The notes below the pieces were generated by a model, which made no database searches, was not told the DNA's origin, and worked only from the letters and a program-made list of their open reading frames with translations. Source: an uncultured Pelagibacteraceae bacterium (GTDB lineage Bacteria; Pseudomonadota; Alphaproteobacteria; Pelagibacterales; Pelagibacteraceae). From it: a stretch of DNA of 64,000 nucleotides. Of the stretch, positions 40,219-48,391 are shown piece after piece. A program made the translations under genes and the position numbers. Position 1 is the first letter of the stretch. The number at the start of each line of letters is the position of its first letter. The stretch spans positions 1 to 64,000 of the forward strand of contig CACMJW010000004.1 in assembly GCA_902614125.1 (NCBI GenBank). The letters run 5' to 3'.

Positions 40219-40464
40219 ATGGACGAAAAAATTAAGAATGAGTTACAATCTGCGGTATTTAATAGACTTATAGAACATTTGAGAGAGAGAAAAGATGTTC
40301 AAAATATTGATCTTATGAATCTTGCTGGGTTTTGCAGAAATTGCCTTTCTAAATGGTATCGCGAAGAAGCTCAAAAAAAAGGAATAGAGATTTCAGATCC
40401 TGATGCTAGAGAGCACGTATATGGAATGCCCTACTCTGATTGGAAAAAAAAATATCAAAAGTAA
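40219..40464 (+). CDS. DUF1244 protein
   Basis: DLMNLAGFCRNCLSKWY, YGMPYSDWKKKYQ. Confidence 0.88.
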   Translation: MDEKIKNELQSAVFNRLIEHLRERKDVQNIDLMNLAGFCRNCLSKWYREEAQKKGIEISDPDAREHVYGMPYSDWKKKYQK

Positions 40465-40482
40465 ACTTAGATTAGTTTTTTA

Positions 40483-40899
40483 ATGCTAGCTTATTTAAGT
40501 TTATTTTCATTTTCTTTTTTAGCAGCAACAATTCTTCCATTCTCTTCAGAAGTAATACTCGCAACTTTACTTACAACAGATGATTATAAAAAGATTTTAC
40601 TCTTATTCTTTGCAAGTTTTGGAAATATACTCGGGTCCTCATTCAATTGGGTTTTAGGAGTTTATTCATTGAAGTTTCAGGATAAAAAATGGTTCCCATT
40701 TAAAAGATCTCAAATTGAAAAGGCATCTAAATGGTTTAACAAATATGGAAAGTGGTCTTTATTATTTGCTTGGGTTCCTATTGTGGGCGATCCATTAACC
40801 TACATTGCTGGCACTATGAAAATAAGATTTTCAATTTTTATTTTGCTAGTGAGTATTGGTAAAATTGGAAGATATCTTTTTATTTCTCTTTTAATCTAG
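40483..40899 (+). CDS. YqaA/VTT-domain membrane protein
   Basis: FLAATILPFSSEVIL, VPIVGDPLTYIAGTMK. Confidence 0.8.
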   Translation: MLAYLSLFSFSFLAATILPFSSEVILATLLTTDDYKKILLLFFASFGNILGSSFNWVLGVYSLKFQDKKWFPFKRSQIEKASKWFNKYGKWSLLFAWVPIVGDPLTYIAGTMKIRFSIFILLVSIGKIGRYLFISLLI

Positions 40900-41380
40900 G
40901 GAATAATTCAACAAAATTACATGGTTTATGTTTAATATTTAATTGATGCACTAAAATCTTATCCCATGCATCAGTAACACCACCTGAAGATCCAGGTAGA
41001 GCAAAAACGTATTTTCCTTTAGCTAATACAGCACAAGCTCTTGATTGAATAGATGAAGTACCAACCGTTGATAAACTTATATATCTAAAAATTTCCCCAA
41101 AACCTGGGATATGTTTATCTGCAATATCATTGATTGCTTCTGGAGTTATGTCTCTTCCAGTTAAACCTGTTCCGCCAGTTGTAATAATTACATCAATTTT
41201 TTTCTTCTTCAGCCATCCCTTTAATATTTTTTTAATATCTTTTTTACTATCTTTGCAGATTTCTCTTTCCACCAAATTATGTTGAGCTTTTTTAATTTTT
41301 TTTACCAATATATTTCCAGATTTATCTGTTTTTAAAGTTCTGGTATCTGTTACAGTTAAGAGTGCTATATTTACTTTCAT
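40880..41380 (-). CDS. moaB: Molybdenum cofactor biosynthesis protein B
   Basis: IITTGGTGLTGRDITPEAI, ALPGSSGGVTDAWDKIL. Confidence 0.9.
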   Translation of the reverse strand: MKVNIALLTVTDTRTLKTDKSGNILVKKIKKAQHNLVEREICKDSKKDIKKILKGWLKKKKIDVIITTGGTGLTGRDITPEAINDIADKHIPGFGEIFRYISLSTVGTSSIQSRACAVLAKGKYVFALPGSSGGVTDAWDKILVHQLNIKHKPCNFVELFPRLKEK

Positions 41381-41389
41381 AATAATTAG

Positions 41390-42133
41390 ATGATTATATT
41401 ACCTATTTTATTTTTTGTAACTGCTATAATATATTCAAGTGTAGGGTTTGGTGGTGGTTCTACTTATCTTGCATTGTTACTTCTTTGGGGAGTTCCGTAC
41501 TCTATCTTTCCCATAATAGCGTTAACCTGTAATATTATTGTAGTTTCAGGAAATTCAATTAATTATTTAAGGGAGGGAAATTTAAATTTTAGGTCACTTA
41601 TTCCATATTTAATTGGATCTATTCCTTTTGCATTTATAGGAGGTTCTCTAAATATTGAGAAAGATATTTTTGAAATAATATTATTTTTTGTTTTAGGTAT
41701 TGCGGGAATATTGTTGTTATTTAATTTTAGATCTTATGGAAATAACTCAAAAACATATAAATCTTTAGCAATCTATTTTTCAATACCTATAGGTATAGTC
41801 TTAGGTTTTGTTTCTGGTTTAGTGGGTATTGGAGGAGGAATATTTTTAAGTCCTATATTATATTTATTTCGTGCAGCAAACCCAAAGAATATTACAGTAA
41901 TGGTATCTTTATTTATTTTAATAAATTCAGTTTTAGGAATTTTGGGTCAAATAACAAAAAGTATAGAAATTAGCGAAACCAAAAATTATATTATTTTGCT
42001 AGTAGCTGTATTAATAGGCGGTCAAATTGGGAATTTTTTAAATATAAAAATATTTCCGACAAAAATTCTTGCTTTAATTACATCATTGCTGGTTATTTTT
42101 GTTGCTTTAAGAATAGGATATAACTTTATGTAA
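41390..42133 (+). CDS. TauE/SafE family sulfite/anion exporter
   Basis: SSVGFGGGSTYLALLLLWG and GFVSGLVGIGGGIFLSPILYLF. Confidence 0.85.
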   Translation: MIILPILFFVTAIIYSSVGFGGGSTYLALLLLWGVPYSIFPIIALTCNIIVVSGNSINYLREGNLNFRSLIPYLIGSIPFAFIGGSLNIEKDIFEIILFFVLGIAGILLLFNFRSYGNNSKTYKSLAIYFSIPIGIVLGFVSGLVGIGGGIFLSPILYLFRAANPKNITVMVSLFILINSVLGILGQITKSIEISETKNYIILLVAVLIGGQIGNFLNIKIFPTKILALITSLLVIFVALRIGYNFM

Positions 42134-42309
42134 TGTTACTTAATAAATTGAAAAAATTTTATCGACCTTTTTTAATCACATACATTTTTTTTAGCATTGC
42201 AATTAGTTTTTATCCCTCTTTTGATTTTTACTCATTTAAAGGACAGGTAATTATAATTTCAGTCTCAATATTTAATGGAGTATTAGGAACATTTATTAAG
42301 AAATTATAA
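42133..42309 (+). CDS. Small hypothetical membrane protein, 58 aa
   Basis: Read by hand, absent from ORF track: MLLNKLKKFYRPFLITYIFFSIAISFYPSFDFYSFKGQVIIISVSIFNGVLGTFIKKL*. Confidence 0.5.
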   Translation: MLLNKLKKFYRPFLITYIFFSIAISFYPSFDFYSFKGQVIIISVSIFNGVLGTFIKKL

Positions 42310-43407
42310 TACGTAAGGCTCAGGTCTTGCATTACTTTGCAAAACTCTCTCAACAGCAAATACGCTGATGTCAATTGTTTGATAACTTCCTGTTGTAATT
42401 AATTCTGTTAAAGCTCTTCCTATTCCTGGCGCTTGCATTAATCCTCTTCCGGTAAAACCTGAAGCCATATAAACATTTTCGTATTTTGGATGCTTTCCAA
42501 CCACAGCATTATTATCTAATTTATTACAATCGTAATACCCTGCCCAACCGCCAGTTAGTTTTAATTCCTCAAAAATGGGTATTCTTTTAGCCAGAGCCGG
42601 CCATACATATTCCTCAAAATCGTTCCAGGCTGGTTCTAGATCATCTGCATCAAAGACTGATATTGGTGATCCAGCTAGATATTCTTTTCCCTCAGGTCGC
42701 CAATAAACACCCGTTGTAAGATCTCCTGTTAATGGCATTTCTGGAATATGTTTTGGACATTTAACTCTAAAAACTGTGTGTTTTTGTGGAACTACTGGAA
42801 TATCTTCTAGTAATTCTTTTGTCCAACACCCTGCAGCTGAAACGATTGTTTTGGCGTTTATCTCAGAAAGAGACTTTACTTCCCCTTTGATAAACTCAGC
42901 TCCAAGATCAATTGCCTTTGACTTTAGTGCGCTATGAAAAAGAAAAGGATCGATCCACCCTTCGCTTTTATTATCTGTAAAAGTTGCTGTTTCAATTCCT
43001 TCATTGTTTATATAAGGAAATACATTAGTAAGTTCTGATCCCTTAATATTTTTGGTACCTGCATCACAAGCTTTATGATTTTCGAGAGCTCTATATTGTT
43101 CTTCCGCATGTTCTGGACCAAACATAAGTAGATATCCATTTGGTACCATGCTTGCTGTTGGATTAGGATTTTTTTCAGTTTTTAACAATTCGGGTATACT
43201 GAATATGAATTCTTTAGCAAATTTTCCTAGTAAAATATTTTCTTTTTGAAAAAATTGTCTTCTAAATCCTCCAAGTGATAAAGGGAAAGAAGCAGTTTTA
43301 TAAGTTGGGTCTCTTTCAATGACTTTTACCTTTCTGCCTTCCTTAGATAAAAAGTAAGCAGTTGCAGCACCAATAATACCTCCACCAATAACAACTACAT
43401 CATCCAT
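42304..43407 (-). CDS. FAD-dependent oxidoreductase (DAO family)
   Basis: VVIGGGIIGAATAYFLSKEG, ASGFTGRGLMQAPGIGRAL. Confidence 0.88.
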   Translation of the reverse strand: MDDVVVIGGGIIGAATAYFLSKEGRKVKVIERDPTYKTASFPLSLGGFRRQFFQKENILLGKFAKEFIFSIPELLKTEKNPNPTASMVPNGYLLMFGPEHAEEQYRALENHKACDAGTKNIKGSELTNVFPYINNEGIETATFTDNKSEGWIDPFLFHSALKSKAIDLGAEFIKGEVKSLSEINAKTIVSAAGCWTKELLEDIPVVPQKHTVFRVKCPKHIPEMPLTGDLTTGVYWRPEGKEYLAGSPISVFDADDLEPAWNDFEEYVWPALAKRIPIFEELKLTGGWAGYYDCNKLDNNAVVGKHPKYENVYMASGFTGRGLMQAPGIGRALTELITTGSYQTIDISVFAVERVLQSNARPEPYVL

Positions 43408-43409
43408 AA

Positions 43410-43874
43410 TTAATTTAAAATCATTAAATTTAAATTTAACAAAAGTGCATAACTACACCACAAAAAATAAGGTATCATTAAATACGCACTAAGCTTACTT
43501 ATATCTTTATATTTTAGAAACAAAATTACAATGAATAAAATTATCACAATTAGATTTATTAAAGCTAGTTCTATATTTTTAAACCCAAAAAAAACGATAC
43601 TCCAAGTTGTGTTAAATATTAGATGAATAAAATATAAGTAAACTAGGTTTAGCTTATTACTTTTTATCCAAATGTTCCAAATTGCTAGGGCCATTAAAAA
43701 ATACAAGATTGTCCATACTGGTGCAAATATCCAATCTGGTGGATTGAAAAATGGTTTGTTTAATAGAGAATACCAAGGATCTTTGAATTTTATTGTTAAA
43801 ATACCTCCTGTAAAAGATGCGGTAAATGTAACAATTAAAAATAGAAATAAAGATATAAATTTATTTTTAAGCAT
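43410..43874 (-). CDS. TspO/MBR family protein
   Basis: WYSLLNKPFFNPPDWIFAPVWTILYFLMALA. Confidence 0.9.
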   Translation of the reverse strand: MLKNKFISLFLFLIVTFTASFTGGILTIKFKDPWYSLLNKPFFNPPDWIFAPVWTILYFLMALAIWNIWIKSNKLNLVYLYFIHLIFNTTWSIVFFGFKNIELALINLIVIILFIVILFLKYKDISKLSAYLMIPYFLWCSYALLLNLNLMILN

Positions 43875-43898
43875 TTAAATACTATACAACAGAATATA

Positions 43899-44654
43899 AT
43901 GAAAAAAACAATTTGGATTACCGGAGGTAGCACTGGAATTGGAAAAGCATTAGCCATCAAGTTTGCTAATGAAGGATGGAATGTTGCTATATCTGCAAGA
44001 CGTGAAAATTTACTAAAAGAATTATCAGAAAAGTTTGAAAATATTTATGATTTTAGTTTAGATGTAACAAGTAAAAATGATTGTAAAATTATTTTTGATC
44101 AAATTGTTGAAAAGTTTGGAGGAGTTGATATTTGCTTTTTTTCAACTGGAACATGGGACCCAAAAAAAGAAAAGGATATAGACGTTGAGCAAATTGAAAA
44201 TGTTTTTCGAGTAAACTTTTTTGGAACTGTTAATTCAATTAAAGCTGTTGAAAAATATTATAAAGATAAGAAAGATGGTGCAATTGTAATTGTATCTTCT
44301 ATTGCAGGCTACAGGGGTTTACCTAATTCAACAGGGTATGGCCCCTCAAAGTCTGCTTTAAATAATCTTGCTGAAAGTCTTTATTTTGATTTTGGCAGAT
44401 TTAATGTACGAGTTTCCTTAGTTTCTCCAGGTTTTATAAAGACACCTATGACTGATAAAAATGATTTTAAAATGCCTTTTTTAAAAACTCCTGAGTATGC
44501 TGCAGAAAAAATTCATGATGGATTAATAAAGAAAAATAATTTTGAAATACATTTTCCAAAAGAATTAACTTTAACGCTAAAATTTTTTAGTATTTTGCCA
44601 TACAAGATATATTTTTATCTTGTAAAAAAGCTTACTAAGTTTCAAAAAAAATAA
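43899..44654 (+). CDS. SDR family oxidoreductase
   Basis: GGSTGIGKALA, VIVSSIAGYRGLPNSTGYGPSKSAL. Confidence 0.9.
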   Translation: MKKTIWITGGSTGIGKALAIKFANEGWNVAISARRENLLKELSEKFENIYDFSLDVTSKNDCKIIFDQIVEKFGGVDICFFSTGTWDPKKEKDIDVEQIENVFRVNFFGTVNSIKAVEKYYKDKKDGAIVIVSSIAGYRGLPNSTGYGPSKSALNNLAESLYFDFGRFNVRVSLVSPGFIKTPMTDKNDFKMPFLKTPEYAAEKIHDGLIKKNNFEIHFPKELTLTLKFFSILPYKIYFYLVKKLTKFQKK

Positions 44655-44661
44655 TTATTCC

Positions 44662-45204
44662 TTAACAAAAAAAAACAGTTAGTTCAGCAACTTTAAAACC
44701 GAATTTTGTCATTTTTGCTCTGTTGATTGCAACTTTTTCATCTTGCATAAATATCCAATCATCAAAGGTAATTTTTATCTCTTTTCCTTTTACAGGGACT
44801 AATAAAACATATTCAAATTTAAAAGCAGGACCATAAGAATATCCTTTTGCTTTTCCAACTACATCGGAAGCTGTGCCCTCATAATTATGCTCGTCTAGTT
44901 TTGTGATATGCCATTGTCTATCTTGTACTTCACCATCATCCCAATTAAATTTCTCATCTAATATAAGTTTTTTCCCATCCCAATTTCCATTTAAAGTTGC
45001 TGAAAATTGTCTTGTAACTTTACCTGATCTGTTTTGAAGAATACCCCATGCTTTTACATTGCCTGACAAATATTCTTCTATTACAAGTCTTGGTTTTTTA
45101 TCTTTAAAATCTTGAGGTTTCATAGATTGATTACTTGAACAACTTGTAATCAATCCAAAAAAAATTATCAATAAAATTGATTTAATATTAGAAAAAATAA
45201 TCAT
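44662..45204 (-). CDS. DUF3833 family lipoprotein
   Basis: ITSCSS lipobox, EEYLSGNVKAWGILQNRSGKVTRQF. Confidence 0.82.
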   Translation of the reverse strand: MIIFSNIKSILLIIFFGLITSCSSNQSMKPQDFKDKKPRLVIEEYLSGNVKAWGILQNRSGKVTRQFSATLNGNWDGKKLILDEKFNWDDGEVQDRQWHITKLDEHNYEGTASDVVGKAKGYSYGPAFKFEYVLLVPVKGKEIKITFDDWIFMQDEKVAINRAKMTKFGFKVAELTVFFC

Positions 45205-45211
45205 AAGTATC

Positions 45212-46390
45212 TTATCTGTTTTGTAATGAGAATTGGATCAAATCTATATTTTTTGATTTAAACCCTGCTTCACAATAAGATAAATAAAAGTGCCACATTC
45301 TTTTAAATTTATTGTCAAATCCTTGCTTAGAGATCTCTTCCCATTTTTTAAAAAATTCATCACGCCAAATTTTAAGTGTATTCGAATAATGGAGTCCATA
45401 AGAATTATATTGATTGATAGCTAAACCATTATTTTGTGACAAATCATATAATTTTTTTTTTGATGGCAAGAAACCACCAGGAAAAATATACTTTTGAATA
45501 AAATCTTCTTTAGTTTTATATCTATCAAATAAATTATCATCTATTGTTATAGCTTGTATAGCTGCACTACCTTCACTAACGAGATTAGTCTTTATTGTTT
45601 TAAAATAATTTTCTAAATAATTTTGCCCAACAGCCTCAATCATCTCTATTGATGCAATTGAATTATATTTTTGTTTTACATCTCTGTAATCCTTAAATTG
45701 AATATTAATTTTTTCATTTAGACCATTTTTAAATATTCGATTTGATGCATACTCAAATTGTTTTTTTGAAATAGTTATACAATCAAGTTTTACATCATGA
45801 TTTTTACCTACATATTCTGCAAAACCGCCCCAACCACATCCTATTTCTAAAATTTTATTTCCTGATTTTGGTTTAATTAATTCAACTAATTTTTTATACT
45901 TGTTAATTTGTGCCTTCTCCAAATCATTGTCCTTTTGATCAAAAATAGCGCTTGAATAAGTTAAGGTTGGATCAAGCCATAAAGAGAAAAATTCATTTCC
46001 CAAATCGTAGTGTTTTGAAATATTTTTTTTGCTTCTTGATTTATTATTTTTTAAAAGAAAATTTTTTATTTTATTAAATATCGAAAAGTCTAATAATCCT
46101 GAAAATTTGTATACTAGATTTATGTTTTTAGCTGTTAATTCAATTAAATTTGTTAAATCATCTGTCTCAAAATCACCACGCATGTAAGCTTCTGCAAGTC
46201 CTGTGCTGCCACTTTTAACAATTTGATAAGTTAATCCAGGTTTGTTTATTTTAATTTTTACTTTAAGTTTTTGACTTGGATCACCAAATAAATATTTCTC
46301 GTCATCATAATTTGTCAGAATTAGATGTCCTTTTTTGATTAGTTTAAGTGAACTAAAAACAATTTTATCTGACCAATTATTTAAATTCAT
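45212..46390 (-). CDS. Cyclopropane-fatty-acyl-phospholipid synthase family methyltransferase
   Basis: SKHYDLGNEFFSLWLDPTLTYSSAIF, ILEIGCGWGGFAEY, KYIFPGGFLPS. Confidence 0.92.
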   Translation of the reverse strand: MNLNNWSDKIVFSSLKLIKKGHLILTNYDDEKYLFGDPSQKLKVKIKINKPGLTYQIVKSGSTGLAEAYMRGDFETDDLTNLIELTAKNINLVYKFSGLLDFSIFNKIKNFLLKNNKSRSKKNISKHYDLGNEFFSLWLDPTLTYSSAIFDQKDNDLEKAQINKYKKLVELIKPKSGNKILEIGCGWGGFAEYVGKNHDVKLDCITISKKQFEYASNRIFKNGLNEKINIQFKDYRDVKQKYNSIASIEMIEAVGQNYLENYFKTIKTNLVSEGSAAIQAITIDDNLFDRYKTKEDFIQKYIFPGGFLPSKKKLYDLSQNNGLAINQYNSYGLHYSNTLKIWRDEFFKKWEEISKQGFDNKFKRMWHFYLSYCEAGFKSKNIDLIQFSLQNR

Positions 46391-47154
46391 TTACTTTCAA
46401 TTGTAATATTATTTTTTAATTTAATCTTTTTTGCTATGAGTTTTATTCTTTTTGCCCATAATTTAAATGCTTCATAATGAATAGCTCCAATGATCTTAAA
46501 AGTCATTAACGGGTGAGTTAAATAAGATAATATTAAATTTTTATTATTAAAATCCTTCGATATACCGTCTTGAGAGGCAAACAAAAGTTTACCATCTTTA
46601 TCATTCTGGTTAATTACTACTGATAGTTGTTCTCTTGGATTAAGTGTTTTAAAATGGTACTCACAATCCATCTCTATAAATGGCGAAACATAAAATTTTT
46701 TTTTACATTTATTTTGAATTTTTTTTTCATCTTGAGCTTTAAAAATATATGTATGTTGCTCACCGAAAGTATTTTTTACCTCATAAAAAATAGAAATTAA
46801 TTCTGAGTGCTTATTATATATAAAATATGTACTTAAAGGGTTAAATACATAACCAAAGATTCTTGGATAACATAACAATTTTATACTTATATCCTCTGTC
46901 ATAATTCCAATATTCCTGAGATTTTTTTTAACCCATAATTTTATCGAGGACCCATCTCTGTCTCCGTGATCTTTGTCATAAAAACTTATAATATTAAATT
47001 TATTGTATGAAAAAAATTTTATATATTTGTTAATTTCTTCCAGCTCATTTAAATCTATTAATAGTGAAAATACATTATATTCAAAATAATGTTCTTTGGG
47101 TTTGAATCTTTTATGTATTACTTTTCCAGTATAAATTTTTGAATTCTTAATCAT
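46387..47154 (-). CDS. DUF1365 family protein
   Basis: YTGKVIHKRFKPKEHYFEYNVF, FGYVFNPLSTYFIYN. Confidence 0.9.
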   Translation of the reverse strand: MIKNSKIYTGKVIHKRFKPKEHYFEYNVFSLLIDLNELEEINKYIKFFSYNKFNIISFYDKDHGDRDGSSIKLWVKKNLRNIGIMTEDISIKLLCYPRIFGYVFNPLSTYFIYNKHSELISIFYEVKNTFGEQHTYIFKAQDEKKIQNKCKKKFYVSPFIEMDCEYHFKTLNPREQLSVVINQNDKDGKLLFASQDGISKDFNNKNLILSYLTHPLMTFKIIGAIHYEAFKLWAKRIKLIAKKIKLKNNITIESK

Positions 47155-48385
47155 CTATGGCTTTTATCATTTCAATGGATGATTTAATTCCATCTTCATG
47201 AAAACCATATCCAAAATAACTCCCACAAAAAAGTAAATTTTTTTTATTTTGTAAATTTTTTAATTTATCTTGGTTATCTAGTGCTGATTGATCGAAATAT
47301 GGATGAGTAAAATTTACTTTTTTTAATATTTTATCTTCATTAATTTTGAAATTTGGATTTAAGGTTAAAAATATATTTTTATTGAAATCTAAATTTTGTA
47401 GGAGATTTAACCAATAAGTTATAGAATTATTTTCTACGTTATTTTTATCTACGCTTGAATTCCAAGAGCTCCATATATCTTTATTTTTAGGCATTATACT
47501 TTCATCTGTATGTATGACGGCTATATTTTCTCTGTATTTAAACTTAGATAAAATCTCTTGCTCTTCTTTTGTTGGCTCATCAAGTATTGATAATGCTTGA
47601 TCTGCGTGACTAGCTAAAACCACTTTGTCATAACTAAAGAATTCACTTTTATCACCATAATATAAGTCAATTCCATTTGATCTTCTTATTAATCTATTAA
47701 CATTATAATTTTTATAATATTCACCACTTATGTTTGAAAGTACTTTTGTAACATAAGTCCGACTTCTTTTGGCGACTGTGTACCATTGCGGTCTGTTTTT
47801 TAATTTAAATAAACCATGATTTTGGAAGAATTTTAGGAAAAATTTTAAAGGCATTTTACTAGCTTCATACGGTGGCATAGACCAAATAGCTGAAACCATT
47901 GGTATTAAATGAAAATTTATAAATGAATCAGATAATTTATTTTTAACTAAATAATCTCCTAAGGTAATTTTTTGATCAAATTGATTTATTCTTTCACAGT
48001 TTTTATAAAACTTTAAAATGTCAAAAAACATTTTTAAAAAAGATTTATTAAATAAATTCGATTTATTTGCAAAAATACCTTTCAGACCTCTTCCACAATA
48101 TTCAAATTTAGTATCTTTAACTGATACAGCAAAAGACATATCACTTTTTTCTATGTGAACTTTATTTTCATCAAAAAATTTAATTAAGTTAGGATAAGTT
48201 TTGTGGTTAAAAACTATAAATCCAATATCAACAGATATTTTCTTCTCCTCGATTAATAAATCAATTGTGTGTGAGTGGCCCCCAAAATGATCTTCTTTTT
48301 CAAATAAATCAACTTGGTGTTTTTTTGAAAGATAGTAAGCTGCGCTTAGACCTGAGATGCCTGATCCAACAACTCCAATTTTCAT
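47147..48385 (-). CDS. NAD(P)/FAD-dependent amine-oxidase-like protein
   Basis: VVGSGISGLSAAYYLSKKHQVDLFEKEDHFGGHSHT, VLASHADQALSIL. Confidence 0.9.
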   Translation of the reverse strand: MKIGVVGSGISGLSAAYYLSKKHQVDLFEKEDHFGGHSHTIDLLIEEKKISVDIGFIVFNHKTYPNLIKFFDENKVHIEKSDMSFAVSVKDTKFEYCGRGLKGIFANKSNLFNKSFLKMFFDILKFYKNCERINQFDQKITLGDYLVKNKLSDSFINFHLIPMVSAIWSMPPYEASKMPLKFFLKFFQNHGLFKLKNRPQWYTVAKRSRTYVTKVLSNISGEYYKNYNVNRLIRRSNGIDLYYGDKSEFFSYDKVVLASHADQALSILDEPTKEEQEILSKFKYRENIAVIHTDESIMPKNKDIWSSWNSSVDKNNVENNSITYWLNLLQNLDFNKNIFLTLNPNFKINEDKILKKVNFTHPYFDQSALDNQDKLKNLQNKKNLLFCGSYFGYGFHEDGIKSSIEMIKAIDD

Positions 48386-48391
48386 TAAAAC

